Positions 45,642 through 58,335 are shown, numbered from the stretch's first letter. The stretch is 64,000 nt of DNA from Taxillus chinensis (GCA_023512835.1 CM042090.1:51385365-51449364); one strand, 5' to 3'. The notes: generated by a model not told the origin, from the letters alone. Translations and numbers: made by a program.

Positions 45642-45694
45642 ACGGCTGTAATGGCTGAAGAGAACCCTAACCCTAGAACAAGGAGTCTTCAGTT

Positions 45695-45772
45695 CTATAT
45701 ATAGGCATCACAGCATCAAAACGACGTAGTTTTGATTAAGTGAATCCCAGCATCAAAACGACGTAGTTTTGA
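45695..45772 (-). promoter_or_regulatory. D 3' LTR promoter module
   Basis: Palindromes start at 45714 and 45751, 37 bp apart, cores intact; TATATATA at 45695-45702, 11 bp away. Confidence 0.78.
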
Positions 45773-46299
45773 TCACATAAGTTGTAACCATTCCGCACCC
45801 ACACACGACAAAATATCCACAATTCCAACATACCCCTTTGGGAAAAGATGTTTAGAATCACAAAACCAAGGTAACCATGGAAAAATATGTCTGCACGCCA
45901 ATTTGAACGCCAATTCCCCAATTGGCATGCAGCTCCAAATGCACTCAAACTTTACCCCAAGCCTTCTTGCATCATGTAAAAGACATCCATGCAATAAAAA
46001 CCTTGCACGCCAAATGGGTCCGATTCGCGTGCACGTCCTTTTTGCCTAAAACTTCTGTGGTAGATAGAAGACATCATTCTAAGAATCTTTTGGTCTGCAC
46101 GCCAATTCATCTGAGCCCATCTACTAGGTCAAAATCAACCTCCAAAACCGGACAAAATAGCCTAAAAACGCCTGCATATGCAAATAGCATCTTCCTAGGG
46201 CATAAAAGCATGTTAGCAAACTCCCTAAAACCCAACAATTTCCACTCACAAGGCATCTTTGGTTAACTTCTTACATGCCGCAAAACACGGGTCATTACA

Positions 46300-46312
46300 T
46301 CCTCTCCCCCTT
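46300..46312 (-). other. Polypurine tract of D
   Basis: Minus strand AAGGGGGAGAGGA beside the LTR. The 250 bases up to the end of pol (46313-46564) include the family's TTTTCGAGGGCGAAAAGTC stretch and no other signal. Confidence 0.92.
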
Positions 46313-46564
46313 AAGACTTTTCGCCCTCGAAAAGAAACAATATGCACGGAAAACAAACACATGCGGCCCATTTGCAAGACAGCGCGCCACAACGCCCAGA
46401 TGGATCACACAACATAACAGGACATCTCAAATACAGTGAAATCTCAAAACACATCTCAATAAAAATACCAGTTTACAAGGAGAAGTACAAATACACCCAA
46501 TCATGAACCACAAGAAAACACATCACTACAGAAGAAAACACATCATTACAGCCACCTCCCACCC

Positions 46565-48076
46565 TTAAGATTGTTTGTCCTCGAACAATGCTGGGTGCTG
46601 CTCACGCATCACGGACTCACGTTCCCATGTCTCCTCCTCAATGCCACGGTGCTGCCACAACACGCGAGCCAAAGGAATAGCACGACCACGCAAAAGCTTC
46701 TCCCGCCGATCTAGGATACGGATAGGGGCCTCAACAATGGACATGTCATCCTCAATGTCCAATGTCCCCCAATCGATCACATGAGGGGGGTCAGGATGAT
46801 ACTTCCTCAACTAGGACACGTGGAACACATTGTGCACCCGACTCAATCGCGGTGGCAATGCTAACCAGTAAGCTACAGGCCCCACACGAGCTATAACCTC
46901 AAATGGACCAATGAACCGGGGAGAGAGTTTGGAACCTCTCCCAAAGCGCCGGTGAGCACGTCGTGGAGAGACACGGAGAAACACATGATCGCCCACAGAA
47001 AACTCCAAAGGTCGCTGCCGCTGATCCGCATAAGATTTCTGCCGACTCTGAGCTGATAACAACTGCTGACGGATTAACCGAACCTTCTCAGTAGCCTCGT
47101 GAACCATCTGTGGTCCCAAGAGAGCTGTCTCCCCCACTTCGGTCCAACACAATGGTGATCGACACGGCCGCCCATACAACACCTCAAAAGGAGCCATCCC
47201 AATGGATGCCTGATAACTGTTATTGTAGGCAAACTCCACCAAAGGAAGGTGAGTTGCTCATGAACCCCCAAAATCTAGCACACAAGCCCTCAACATGTCC
47301 TCCATGGTCTGATTCGTCCTCTCAGTCTGACCGTCAGTCTCAGGGTGAAAGGCTGTACTCAAGTGAAGCTTGGTCCCCATAGCCTCCTACAAACCTGCCC
47401 AAAAACGAGAAGTGAATCTCGAATCCCGGTCAGAGACAACCGATGATGGTACACCATGCAGTCTCACAATCTCGTTCATGTATAGCTGACTCAAGGTCCC
47501 AATGGAGTCCCGCTCGCGAACAACAAGGAAATGGGCCAACTTTGTGAGTCGATCCACAATCACCCAAATCATATCTTTCCTCCCTGTGGTGGGTGGAAGA
47601 CCAGTCACAAAATCCATCATTATGTGGTCCCACTTCCACTCTGCTCTGGGCAAGGGCTGTAACATGCCCGCCGGCCGCTGATGCTCAGCCTTCACCTGCT
47701 GACACGTGAGGCACCGCGAAACAAAGGCAGCCACATCGCGTTTCATCCCAGGCCACCAAAAATGTCCCCGAAGCGCATGGTACATCTTCGTACCCCCTGG
47801 ATGCACAGCAACTCTAGACTGGTGAAACTCCCTCATCACCTCATCCCTGAGAGAAGAAGCCACTACTAACCGCCCCTGAAAAGACAACTCATGCTCAGAA
47901 CCCTCTGTCCAGTCCTCAGATAGCTCACCAGCCTCAATACGGGCACGGAGAACCTCACACTCAATGTCACCCAACTGTCCCTCCCGGATGCACTGGTACA
48001 ACTCAGGCACAACCACCAAAGGACTCAGGACTGTCCCACCACCACGAACAACAGGCTGCAACTGCAACATCGCCAA
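46565..48076 (-). pseudogene. Gypsy D integrase with chromodomain-like tail
   Basis: In the same frame as all of D gag-pol. Zinc region [18 protein letters not shown], then [11 protein letters not shown]. Core: [39 protein letters not shown]. The end (46565-46810) reads VEAPIRILDRREK, GRAIPLARVLWQHRG and EEETWERE, a chromodomain-like fold as in chromoviruses, thought to guide insertion to heterochromatin. Stops: TAG 47387-47389, TGA 47258-47260, TAG 46811-46813. Natural end at 46565. Confidence 0.9.
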
Positions 48077-49573
48077 CTACTCCATCAGCTTCCACTCTCT
48101 CATGGCCACCTCAGCTTTCCCTTTTCTGCTCAACGCGTCAGCCACAACATTACCCTTGCCTGGGGTATAGGCAAGAGTAAAGTCAAAGGTCTGCAAATAC
48201 TCCACCCATCTCCTTTGCCTCAAATTCAAGTCCTTCTGAGTAAAGATGTATTGCAGGCTCTTGTGATCTGAGAACACTACGAACTTCTCCCCCAAAAGGT
48301 AATGTTGCCAACTCTTCAAGGCAAAGATGACAACCGCCAACTCAAGATCATGAGTAGGATAATTTTGCTCATGAGGCTTCAGCTACCTCGACCCATAAGC
48401 TACCACACTGTGCTCCTGCATAAGCACACACCCCATATCAACCCTGGACGCATCACAGTACACCTCATATGCGATATCATCCCGAGGTAACCTCAACACC
48501 GGTGCAGTGGTCAAACGGGTTTTGAGAGCCTCAAATTCCTACTGACACTTATCAGTCCACTCAAACTTCACTCCCTTCCGAGTCAACGCCGTCATAGGAG
48601 CTGCCAAACGGGAGAATCCCTCTACAAAACGACGGTAATAGCCTGCCAAGCCAAGAAAACTACGAATCTCGAAAACATTGGTTGGTCTCTCCCATGATGA
48701 TACCGCCTCAATCTTGGCTGGGTCCACTCTAACCCCTTCAGCTGACACTACGTGGCAAAGGAAATGGACCTCCTGCATCCAAAACTCGCATTTGCTAAAC
48801 TTAGCAAACAATCGCTGGTCCCTCAAGGTTTGCAACACTGTTTCCAAATGCTCCACATGCTCCCTCTCGGTCTTGGAATATACCAAGATATCGTCTATAA
48901 ACACCACCACGAACGAGTCTAAGTATGGGGCAAAGACTTGGTTCATCAAATGTATAAACACTGCCAGCGCATTAGTGAGCCCAAAAGGCATCACTATCCA
49001 CTCATAGTGCCTATACCGGCACCGAGAAGCCGTCTTAGGGATGTCTTCCTCCCTAACCCTCAACTAATGATACCCCGACCGTAGATCTATCTTGGAAAAC
49101 CACTGGGCTCCACTCAACTGGTCAAATAGGTCATCGATCCGAGGCACCGGATACTTGTTCTTCACAGTCACCGAATTCAACTTCCCATAGTCGATGCAAA
49201 GGCGTAGCGTGCCATCTGCCTTCTTTGCAAAGAGCACCGGAGCACCCCAAGGTGAGGTACTCGGTCTGATATACCCTCGGTCCACCAACTCCTCTATCTA
49301 CCTCTGGAGCTCCCTCAACTCAGCTGGTCCCATCCGATAAGCCACTTGGGATATCGGTCCAGTCCCCGGTACTAACTCAATGGCGAACTCTACACTTCTC
49401 TTAGGAGGTAGACTCCTTAACTGGTCAGGAAAGACATCCTGAAATTGGTCAACAACTGCTGGCCACACTCTCTTTTCCATCTTCCCTTCCTCAGCAAAGG
49501 TCAGGGCTGCCAACCTGTGGGTAATGGCACCCCACTGGTCCAACACTGGCCCAGCCCGACTCGCCTCACTGTC
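48077..49573 (-). pseudogene. Gypsy D reverse transcriptase and RNase H
   Basis: RT blocks [71 protein letters not shown] and catalytic [13 protein letters not shown] (about 48890-48901 for FIDD). RNase [33 protein letters not shown] and [12 protein letters not shown]. Stops all in the one frame: TAG 49298-49300, TAG 49064-49066, a stop at 48539-48541, TAG 48383-48385, TAG 48077-48079. Several replace Gln codons. Confidence 0.9.
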
Positions 49574-50107
49574 TCACTCCCCCTGCAGGGTGCAAGAGAT
49601 CCCTGCAGGTGTAACGAAGGATACATGCCGCCGATAACAGTCTATCTTGGCCTGGAAAGCCATAAGCCAATCCATACCCAAGATCAGGTCAAAAGCACCC
49701 AAGGGCAATACATGCAGGTCGAAGCTCAGCTCCACACTTCCTATGGTTAACACATAGTCATGGCAAACACACCGCACCTCAATCATACTCCCCACTGGAG
49801 ACTCAACAACTAGGGGCTTCGCTGCCTCCACACAAGCTAACCCCAAGCTATCTATCACAAGCTCAGCAACAAAAGAACACGATGCACCCATATCGAAAAG
49901 AACAGAAGCTAATGTATGGGAGATCAAAAGGGTACCTCTAACCACCGATGGTCCTGCTCCACCCTCAGCCGGTGGGGGTGGTAGCTCAGCCTCCTCCTGG
50001 TACGTTGCTTCCAGCGCAAACACCCTCCCTTGTCCTGTGCCACTGGTCGGCTCACTCACTGGGCGCTTCCCGGCATGGCTGCCCCCAGCTTCAGTCTGCT
50101 GACGCTC
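49574..50107 (-). pseudogene. Gypsy D aspartic protease, DTG changed to DMG
   Basis: Reads ASVLFDMGASCSFVAEL with the Asp at 49892-49894. The middle Thr of the DTG motif is Met, a C to T change, so the enzyme should be inactive. Second half LILGMDWLMAFQAKIDCYRR. The frame ends in TGA at 49574-49576, homologous to the TGA in G. Confidence 0.88.
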
Positions 50108-51352
50108 TTACCTCCCCTGAGGTCGGGTCTGGCTAGATCCCGCCTGGCTAGCCTGCCACTGGCGGGCTGGCCTCTCCGCTGGAGCGCGGAAACTAGCATC
50201 ACTCCTCATGCTGGATGCCACTCCTCCTGCTCCCCTGTTGCCACTCCTGCACACCCGGCTCAAGTGGCCCTCTCGCCCATAGCTGTTGCACCACCAGTCC
50301 TTCTTGGGACATTCCCTCTTGAAGTGACCTTGCCTCCCACAACAAAGACAACCACTGGGGAGACCTCCTACTAAACCTCCCTGCCCACTACCGCCAAGGG
50401 TGAACCTCCCTGAGTTCACAGATGGTAGACCCCGGCTACGGAAAGAACCACTATCTCTCTCCTTAGTCTTGGGCCTCTTGGACCCAGAATCGCGTTTAGA
50501 CCCACCTTGTAACTGGCAACCCTGGTGGACCTGCCTCCCATCATCTAGTTCCCTCTCAGCTATGCGTGCTGTCTCAACAACCTCAGCATAGGTCCTCAAA
50601 TGCAGAATCGCCACCCTCTGCCTAAGAGCTGGCCTGAGACCCAAGGTGAACTTGTGGGCTTTCAGGTGCTCCTTTGCCACAGTCTCGAGGGCAAACCTAC
50701 TTAGGCTCCGGAACTCCCGCTAATACTCGGGCACTGTCTTTGATCCTTGCTTCAGGCTGCCAAATTCTTCTCTCTTCTGCCATCTCAAGGACTCAGGGAA
50801 AAACTCATCGTGGAAGAGTTGCAAGAATTCCTCCCACAGCATAAACTGCACCGCACGGCTCCCCGCGAAACTCTGCCACCACTCCAGAGCATTCCCCTCT
50901 AGCTGCCGAATGGCCAGCCTCACCTTATCCTCCTCCCGGGGTAGAAGAAAGGAAAACACATGTTCGATCTGCCTCAGCCAGTGCTCAGCTAACATTGGGT
51001 CCTCCTCTCCTTTGAATCGCGGAGGTTGTTCCTTTCGGAACCATGTCACCACATCATCCTCTGCACGAATCGGTATACCACTCAGTGAACCCTCACGCTC
51101 TCGGGGTAACTCCCCCACTGGTGGTGGTGGTGGTGGCACCACCTGCTGGGCTGCCATATCGCGGCGCACCTCCTCCCGTACCTCTTGCCGGATACCCTCC
51201 CTCAGCTCTAGGACTTCCAGCCGGATTCCTTCTCGCAGCTGCGCCAGCAACAGTGCATGTCCTCCAACGGACTGCCCCGCACCCGAGCCCTCATGGGCAG
51301 ATGACTCATCAGCCACTGCCCCGGACGCACGTGTCACTCTCCTCGGTGGCAT
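50108..51352 (-). pseudogene. gag: Gypsy D gag
   Basis: Start ATG at 51352 (MPPRRVTRASGAV); an ATG at 51379 in the same frame is less likely because C and G begin at MPPRR. Helical N-terminus with repeated REGIR units, a polyproline run, then Retrotrans_gag (AEHWLRQIEHVFSF, LEWWQSFAGS, LFHDEFF). TAG at 50720-50722. Two knuckles: CLCCGRQGHFKREC intact, and CNSYGREGHLSRVC, whose second Cys is Tyr. TAA at 50108-50110 ends the piece. Confidence 0.9.
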
Positions 51353-51788
51353 TCTTACTACAGGAAGTAAGAAGCACAAACGTCAGAACACGTTCGACAA
51401 TTATCGGGTTTCACTACCTCTACCCCACTATCAAGTCAAGTAGTAAATGACATCACACACATTTTACACATTGCACCAATCATCATTGCACATAGTTAAA
51501 ATAAACAAGGACATTTCCTTGTAGTCATGCTCAAGGTACTTCAAATAAAATCAGAGTTGCACAGTTCACACCTTATCACATTACTCACATTTTTCTTTTA
51601 TCACAATTACAATCAATGCAACTAGTGCCCTAAAGCCAATGCATGCAAATCCTACCTCAGGTCTGGACTACCCCAAGTACACCTTAAAGGCTCCAAGAGG
51701 ACCGTGTTAATCAGGCACGTCCCTCCAAGTTCCTCCAAAGGACTCAAGATAACCAGATCCACCCACTACCCTAGGCCAACTAGACCAT
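51353..51788 (-). other. Leader of D
   Basis: Untranslated region between primer site and gag. The 190 bases nearest the primer site match E's leader almost throughout. No coding seen. Confidence 0.75.
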
Positions 51789-51800
51789 GCTCTGATACCA
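51789..51800 (-). other. Primer-binding site of D
   Basis: TGGTATCAGAGC on the minus strand, three bases from the 5' LTR edge at 51804. Confidence 0.95.
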
Positions 51801-51803
51801 TAT

Positions 51804-52682
51804 TGTCACGCCCCGGTTTTCCAACCCGAGGAGACCGGAACGTGACCCTCCCTTTATCCGGGTTTGGATAAAGGGGTAGAATACAACATACACTTCACAT
51901 TTTATTTTCAGAAACCAAAATCACATAATTATTAAATTCAAACCACATGCCTTTATTGTGTTTCAAACTTCATTACAATATCTCCCCGCTGGGGTTAAAA
52001 TGCCTCAACAAAATTACATAACGCAAATAACATAAAACAAAGCCACAAAACAGAACTCTTCCACCTTGGTGTTCCCACCTAACGCCTGTAGGTTCCTGCA
52101 AGAAAAAACACACCATAGTAGGAGAGGTGAGCATCCACAGCTCAGTAGGGATCATGTCTCCCCAACCCATCCCATGCTCCTAGCATCTACATGCCATGTG
52201 TACAAGTGCAGTGTCGTGTTACAATAATCTCAACAGACAATAACAGACCACATCAGTAGTTACAATTCTCCACCACACAAACCACAAGTGATTTAACCGC
52301 CTCTTCAGGCCAATGATTTAACCGCCTCTCAGGCATAGTTCCCACAGTCAGTCTCACTGACATTAACTCAGCCTCTCAGGCTCCACAGACATAACAACAA
52401 ACATTTAACATATATCTCAGTTATTCTGGCATAACAACAAACATTTAACATGAATGTCCACCGTGGTATAACATCAAACACCTAGCATGCATATCCTCAC
52501 AGACATTACATCAAACACTTTTCAGGCATAACCACATTGGCATAACATCAATCGCATAACATACATGGCCTCACAGGCGTAAAATCAAACACCTAGTGTG
52601 CAGTGCCACACAGGCCTAATCTCATCCCCATACATGCCACTGAAGGCCAACATGCATATAGGAGATCACACCTATATGGATT

Positions 52683-52717
<35 letters not shown>

Positions 52718-53235
52718 AGATTACGAAATTGACTACCACAAGTCCAAAACCCTAGGATACGTACAAGGAAGAACAGAACCCCTACCTTGAAAACGTCTTC
52801 CTGCTCTTGCTCCCACGCTAGACGCCGTCCTCCCCACGCAAGATGCTCCGGCAGCAAGCCAGTAGCTCTCCTTCCTTCCCTCTCTCTAGCTCTCTCTCTC
52901 TCTCTCTCTCTGTGATGGCTGCAATGGCTGAAGAGAAACCTAACCCTAGAACAAGGAGTCTTCACTTCTATATATAGGCAGCACAACATGAAAACGACGA
53001 AATTTTGATTAAGTGAATCCCAACATCAAAACGACGTAGTTTTGATCACACAAGTTGTAACCTTTCCGCACCCACACACGACAAAGTATCCACAATTCCA
53101 ACATACCCCTTTGGGAAAAGATGTTTAGAATCACAAAACCAAGGTAACCATAGAAAAATATATCTGCACGCCAATTTAAACGCCAATTCCCTAATTGGCG
53201 TGCAGCTCCAAATGCACTCAAACTTTACCCCAAGC
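51804..53235 (-). repeat. Gypsy D 5' LTR, segment 1
   Basis: Starts TGTCACGCCCCGG; interrupted by C at 53236 after CAAGC (53231-53235). Has a longer TA run (about 52687-52714) than the partner. Confidence 0.93.
52969..53046 (-). promoter_or_regulatory. D 5' LTR promoter module, one palindrome degraded
   Basis: Palindromes start at 52988 (degraded) and 53025 (intact), 37 bp apart; TATATATA at 52969-52976. Confidence 0.72.
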
Positions 53236-53801
53236 TGTAAGGACCCGTACCTTGAGTTAGTCACAGTTTTGCCTTCTGAGTAGAGTTGTTTTCTAGATTT
53301 TGACCTAGTGAATGGGCTCAAATGAATTCATGTGCAAAAGGAAAGATGCTTAGAATGATGTCCTCTATCTACCACAGAAGTTTCAGGCCAAGCGGACGTG
53401 TATGTGAGGTGCACGTGAAATGGGTCCATTTCATGTGCAAGTGTGGTTGTCTTCTACATGATGCAAGGAGGCTAGGGGTGAAGTTTGAGCGTATTTGGAG
53501 TGCATTTGGAGTTGCACGTGAATTGGGGAATTCACGTTCAAATTGGCGTGCAGCCATATTTTTGCATGGTTCCCTTGGTTTCGACATTCTAATGATTTTC
53601 CTCCAAAGGACCATGTTGAAATTCTGAGTATTTTGGCCTATATGGGTGCGGAAAGGTGCTAACTTGTGTGATCAAAACTACGTCGTTTTGATCCTGGGAT
53701 TTACTTAATCAAAACTACGTCGTTTTGATGTGGGTAGTGTCTTTATAATGAGGGCTTGAGTTTGAGTTTAGGGTTCTTGTGTTCTTCTTTGCTGCATGCT
53801 G

Positions 53802-53866
<65 letters not shown>

Positions 53867-54555
53867 CTCCGGGCAGTTGCCGTGGTGGTTCGCGTCGTTG
53901 GAAGGTGTCTAGCGTAGAGGTTAGGACAAAAGTCTGAGGTAGGGATTCATGTTCTTCCTAACTCTCCTCTGTTCTACGATATTCGCCTATATGTATATAT
54001 ATATATGTAAATCCATATAAGTGTGATCTCCTATATGGATGTTGGCCTTCAGTGGCATGTTCTGTTGATTCTGATGTTGAATTTGGCCTGAGGATTTTCT
54101 GGGTTTGTTTATGCCCACCATGTGTTTGATGAAATGTCTGTGAGGCCTGCACACTATGTATTAGATAAAATGCCTGTGAGGCCTGCATGCCATGTATTCA
54201 ATATAATGCCTGTGAGACCTTGTATATGGGTGTCTGATGATATACCTGTGTGACTAGTGTGTACTGTGTTTGATTTGTATTTGATAAAAAGCTTGTGAGG
54301 CTGATGTGTGTGGCTTGTATCTGACCATGTTGGTCCCTCTGAAATAAAATGAGATGTTGTTATTCAATTTGTGTTTATGTGCATGGTTTGGGAGCAGGAG
54401 CATGCCCCTTGGCATGTTAGCCTGGTTATGCAGGTTTGGGACAGCACCCGTGCCAGAAGTCCTTTTAATGTGCTTGCACCAACCCCTTGTCCCTTCGGGT
54501 GCGGGCATGGGCAGTCACTACTCATTTCCAAGTGGAAGGAAATTGGGGCGTGACA
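53236..54555 (+). repeat. Gypsy C 5' LTR
   Basis: 1320 bp, starts TGTAAGGACCCG and ends GGGGCGTGACA. Holds a 101-codon frame (53322-53627) also present in the 3' copy, K and J, and a 60-bp GA run (53804-53863). Confidence 0.94.
53671..53748 (+). promoter_or_regulatory. C 5' LTR promoter module
   Basis: Palindromes start at 53671 and 53708, 37 bp apart, perfect cores. The TATA box is CTTTATAA here (53741-53748) against CTATATAA in the 3' LTR. A telo-box-like GTTTAGGGTT follows at 53767, then the GA run. Confidence 0.78.
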
Positions 54556-54558
54556 ATA

Positions 54559-54570
54559 TGGTATCAGAGC
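54559..54570 (+). other. Primer-binding site of C
   Basis: TGGTATCAGAGC three bases after the LTR. Confidence 0.95.
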
Positions 54571-55023
54571 GATAGTTCATGGTCTGGTGGACCTAGGATA
54601 GTGGGGAGGCCTGGCTGCTTCTGAGACTCTTAGGAGGCAGTATAGTACACGCCTGATCAACGTGGTCCTATCTGGTCTTCTGGGGTGTACTCAGGGGTAG
54701 TTAGACCAAGGAGTAGGACATTTGCATTTGGGTTGAGGGTGCATACATGCATTGGCATTAGGGCACTAGTTTAATTTCAGTATGAGTATCGTGATTGGAC
54801 ATGCTATGTTGCTGAAACTTGTTGCTAAAAACAAAATTTTGTTCTTTGTGAAATTCGGTGATTTTCCGTGAGGCTTGTTCTTATGAATTGCTGCTGTGTA
54901 CTTCTGTGATTTACCTGTGTGTTTAAATGTAAAATGTTGCTTGAGTACCTCATGGCCCATGGGGATGAGGGTGTGTAGAGCTTGAGAGAAGCTGATCCTA
55001 GTTTGGTTTAAATTATGTAGACT
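54571..55023 (+). other. Leader of C
   Basis: About 450 bp untranslated. Shares GGTGGACCTAGGATAGTGGG and CATTTGCATTTGGGTTGAGG with G's leader. Nothing else recognised. Confidence 0.7.
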
Positions 55024-56400
55024 ATGCCTCCTAGGAGAGCAACCCAAGCTACTCCAGCTGTAGAAGATGAATCTTCTGCGTGTGCTAGAGAGGAAAGAGG
55101 ACAGCATGTAGAGGGCGATGATCCCCTGGAGCGGATCATGGCCCAAGTCCGGGCCCTAAGTGAGAACGTGCAAGGCATGCGTGAGGACCTCAGGGGAGAG
55201 ATCCTAAACGAGGTGCGTCAGGAGATGATGGCACGATAGGCAGTGCCACCCTCTCCACCCCATGAGGTGGAACCTCCGTGTAGGCAGGAAGTGCCGGTGA
55301 GGCGGGAAGAGGGAGACGTGTTGACGCAGTTTCGAAAGGAACATCCACCAAGGTTCAAGGGAGGAGCTGAACCTCTTGGAGCAGAGCACTGGCTGCGGTA
55401 GATCGAGCATGTGGTCTCCTTTCTTCGACCCCGGGAGGAAGACAAAGTGAGACTAGCAGTCCGGCAGTTGGAGGAGGAAGCCTTGGAATGGTGGCTTAGC
55501 ATCTCAGGAAGCCGGGACATGGAGACCATGGCCTGGAATGAGTTCCTCTAGCTGTTCCATGAGGAGTTCTTTCCAGAGTCATTGCGGTGGCAGAAGCGGG
55601 AGGAGTTCGGCAGCCTGAGCGGGATCGTGCTCGATGGCGAGTATGAGCGAGATTTCCGGGGGCTGAGTCGGTTTGCTCCGAAGCAATATCAAGGGAGGAC
55701 CTGAAGGCCCATAAGTTTACCATGGGTCTCAAACCTGCCCTGAAGCAAAGGGTGGAGATGCTTGCGGCCCGAAGACCTATCCTGAAGTCGTGGACACCGC
55801 CAAAATTGTTGAGAGAGGATTAGAGGAGGGGAAGACAGGCTCACCAGGAGCGGATGGGGCAAGCGCGCGCGACAAGCATGGTGAAACCAAGAGGCGGAAG
55901 GTTGAGCCCCGGGAGTGGGACTTTTCCCAAGGATAGGGGCCAAGCTTCAATGGCTCGCCCAGATCCCGTTACTTTGGAGGACAGGGAGTCTTGCTAGGAC
56001 CTTCCCAAGCGGGTGTACCTGTTGTGGCTGTCAGGGCACGTCAAACGTGAGTGCCCCAAGCGAGCACTTGATGTGTCATAGCTGTGGGAAGGTGGGACAC
56101 ATCAGCAAGGTGTGTTTCGGCAAGGGGAACAGCCGGGGAGCTGGAAGCTTAGCACAAGGGAGCAGGGGTGGGACCCAATTTCAGGCCCCGACCCTAAGCC
56201 AAGACATTCGTGGCAGGCCGGTCAGTGGTTCCGGTCACACTAGGCCACAGGGGGAGAGGCAACCACAGGGAGGATCGGAGGGGCGTCCCAGGACTGCGAG
56301 CAGCGGAGCAAAAGGGAAGGCAAGTGAGGCTAGTGGTGGGGCAGGCCAAGGCAGAGTGTTCGCGCTTACCTCGGCACCAGTGAAATGGAGGATTTACCAT
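55024..56400 (+). pseudogene. gag: Gypsy C gag
   Basis: Start ATG at 55024 (MPPRRATQATPAVEDES). TAG near 55237, 55399 and 55549, then frameshifts around 55620 and 55680-55800. Retrotrans_gag signatures are readable (AEHWLR, LEWWLSISGS, LFHEEFFPES). The first knuckle near 56010 is frameshifted; the second, CHSCGKVGHISKVC (about 56076-56117), is whole. A Gly-rich linker leads to protease. Confidence 0.85.
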
Positions 56401-56791
56401 CACCCTCCGAGGAAGGTGGGGCTGGACCTTCGGTGGTTCGAGGTACTATTCTAATATCTCGCACCGTTGTTGCCGCATTGTTTGATCCTGGGAGCTTCGT
56501 GTTCCCTGATTGCTAAGTCCTTGGTGGAGAGCCTTGGACTTGATTGTGTGGAGGCTGATAGACCTCCGAGGGTCGAGTCCCCAATGGGAGGTGTGGAGTT
56601 GATCCACCAAATGTGTCGAGAGTGTGCGCTACGATAGGAGAGGTTGACCTCTCATTTGATTTGTACGTAATGCCCATGAGGACTTTTAGTTTGATTCAGG
56701 GGATGGATGGTTGATGGCCTTTTAGGCTAAGATTGATCGCTATAGGCGACGAGTATCATTTACTACACCCACAGGATCTTCCTGTACCCTA
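56401..56791 (+). pseudogene. Gypsy C protease, frameshifted at the active site
   Basis: The DTGAS codons near 56485 have extra bases (GATCCTGGGAGC), so the active site is broken. Later parts (LVESLGL-like and [12 protein letters not shown]) are readable in mixed frames. The junction codon to RT is TGG at 56801-56803, where D and G have TGA. Confidence 0.8.
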
Positions 56792-58335
56792 GTGGGTGAA
56801 TGGGATAGGAATCTTGGGAGAGCTGGACCGACGAGGGAGCTATGGGGCAATATTACCCATAGGCTTGCCACCCTAACCTTTGAGGAGGAAGGTAACTTAG
56901 AGAAAAGGGTGTGGCCAGATGTTGTCGAAAATTTCCAGGATGTCTTTCCTGGGGAGTTGTTGGAGTTGCCTCCACACAGAAGTATCGAGTTCACGGTTGA
57001 ACTGTTGCCAGGGGTGGGACCCATCTCACAAGTAGCTTACCGGATGGGACCTGCTGAGTTGCGGGAGCTTCAGAAGCAAATAAAGGAACTGGGAGATAAT
57101 AGTTTTATCCGTCCTAGTACCTCACCTTGGGGTGCACCAGTCTTGTTTGCTAAGAAGGCAGATGGTTCGTTGCGACTTTGCATTGATTATCGGAAGCTGA
57201 ATCAAGTAACGGTAAAGAACAAATACCCTTCGCCGCGGATCGATGACTTATTCGACCAGCTAAGTGGAGCACGGTGGTTTTCAAAAATCGATCTGCGTTC
57301 GGGATATCATCAATTGAGGGTCAGGAGCGAAGACATCCCTAAGACGGCGTTCAGGTGCAGATACGGACACTATGAGTGGTTAGTGATGCCTTTTGGGCTC
57401 ACGAACGCACCCGCTTGTGTTCATGCATCTAATGAATCGGGTATTTGCCCCATACCTGGATTCCTTTGTGGTGGTATTTATTGACGACATCCTTGTGTAC
57501 TCCAAAACCCAAGCTGAGCATGAGGAGCACTTGGCCGTGGTACTGCAGGCGCTACGAGATCATCACTTGTATGCTAAATTTAGCAAGTGTGACTTCTGGA
57601 TGCGAGAGGTGCATTTTCTTGGGCATGTGGTATCTGCCGAAGGAGTTAGAGTGGACCCAACCAAGATTGAGTCCGTAGCATCTTGGAAGAGGCCCACAAA
57701 TGTTTTTGAGATCCGGAGTTTCTTGGGTCCGCGAGGTATTACCGGCTATTTGTGGAAGGATTTTCTCGGTTGGCGGCGCCCATGACAGCTCTTACACGGA
57801 AGGGAGCCAAATTCGAGTGGACGGACAAGTGCCAGCAGGCATTCGAGGAGTTGAAGACTTGCCTGACTACTGCACTGGTGTTGAGTCTATCGCAGGAGGG
57901 AGTGCCATTCGAGGTGTATTGTGATGCGTCTCGCGTTGGATCGGGGTGTGTTCGATGCAAGAACGCCAAGTCATAGCATATGGCTCGTGACGGCTGAAGT
58001 CCCATGAGCAAAACTACCCAACACACGACCTGGAGTTGGCAGCGATTATTTTTGCCCTGAAGTCTTGGCGACATTACCTGTTGGGAGAGAAATTTGTGGT
58101 ATATACTAACCACAAAAGCCTACAGTATATCTTCACCCAGAGAGACCTAAATTTGCGACAACGGAGGTGGGTAGAGTACCTGCAAATGTTTGACTTCACG
58201 CTCTCCTACACGCCTGGGAAGGGAAATTTAGTAGCCGACGCGCTAAGTAGAAAAGGGAAAGCTGAGGTTTCCATGAGAGAATGGAAAATGATGGAGCGGT
58301 TGGCGGTGCTTCACTGCAACCTGCTTTCAGCATGA
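56792..58335 (+). pseudogene. Gypsy C reverse transcriptase and RNase H
   Basis: Long open piece 56792-57484 with [60 protein letters not shown] and [11 protein letters not shown] frameshift near 57410 passes to 57393-57785, which carries [13 protein letters not shown] (about 57470). Another shift near 57730. RNase H is in pieces: [43 protein letters not shown] catalytic Asp pair intact. Confidence 0.88.

Larger units (their letters stand above)
44529..46299 (-). repeat. Gypsy D 3' LTR
   Basis: 1771 bp, + strand starts TGTCACGCCCCGG and ends GGTCATTACA; very close to the split 5' LTR. First 500 bases strongly resemble E's LTR. Contains a short tandem array (45008-45058), a TA run near 45410 and a CT run (45595-45636). 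Confidence 0.93.

Noticed and set aside
45670..45690. Interstitial telomere repeat
   Set aside because: Only about one and a half CCCTAA-type units; better read as a telo-box-like element near the transcript start.
49948..51450. Plus-strand frames of 60-177 codons opposite D gag
   Set aside because: Shadow frames of the well-supported minus-strand gag.
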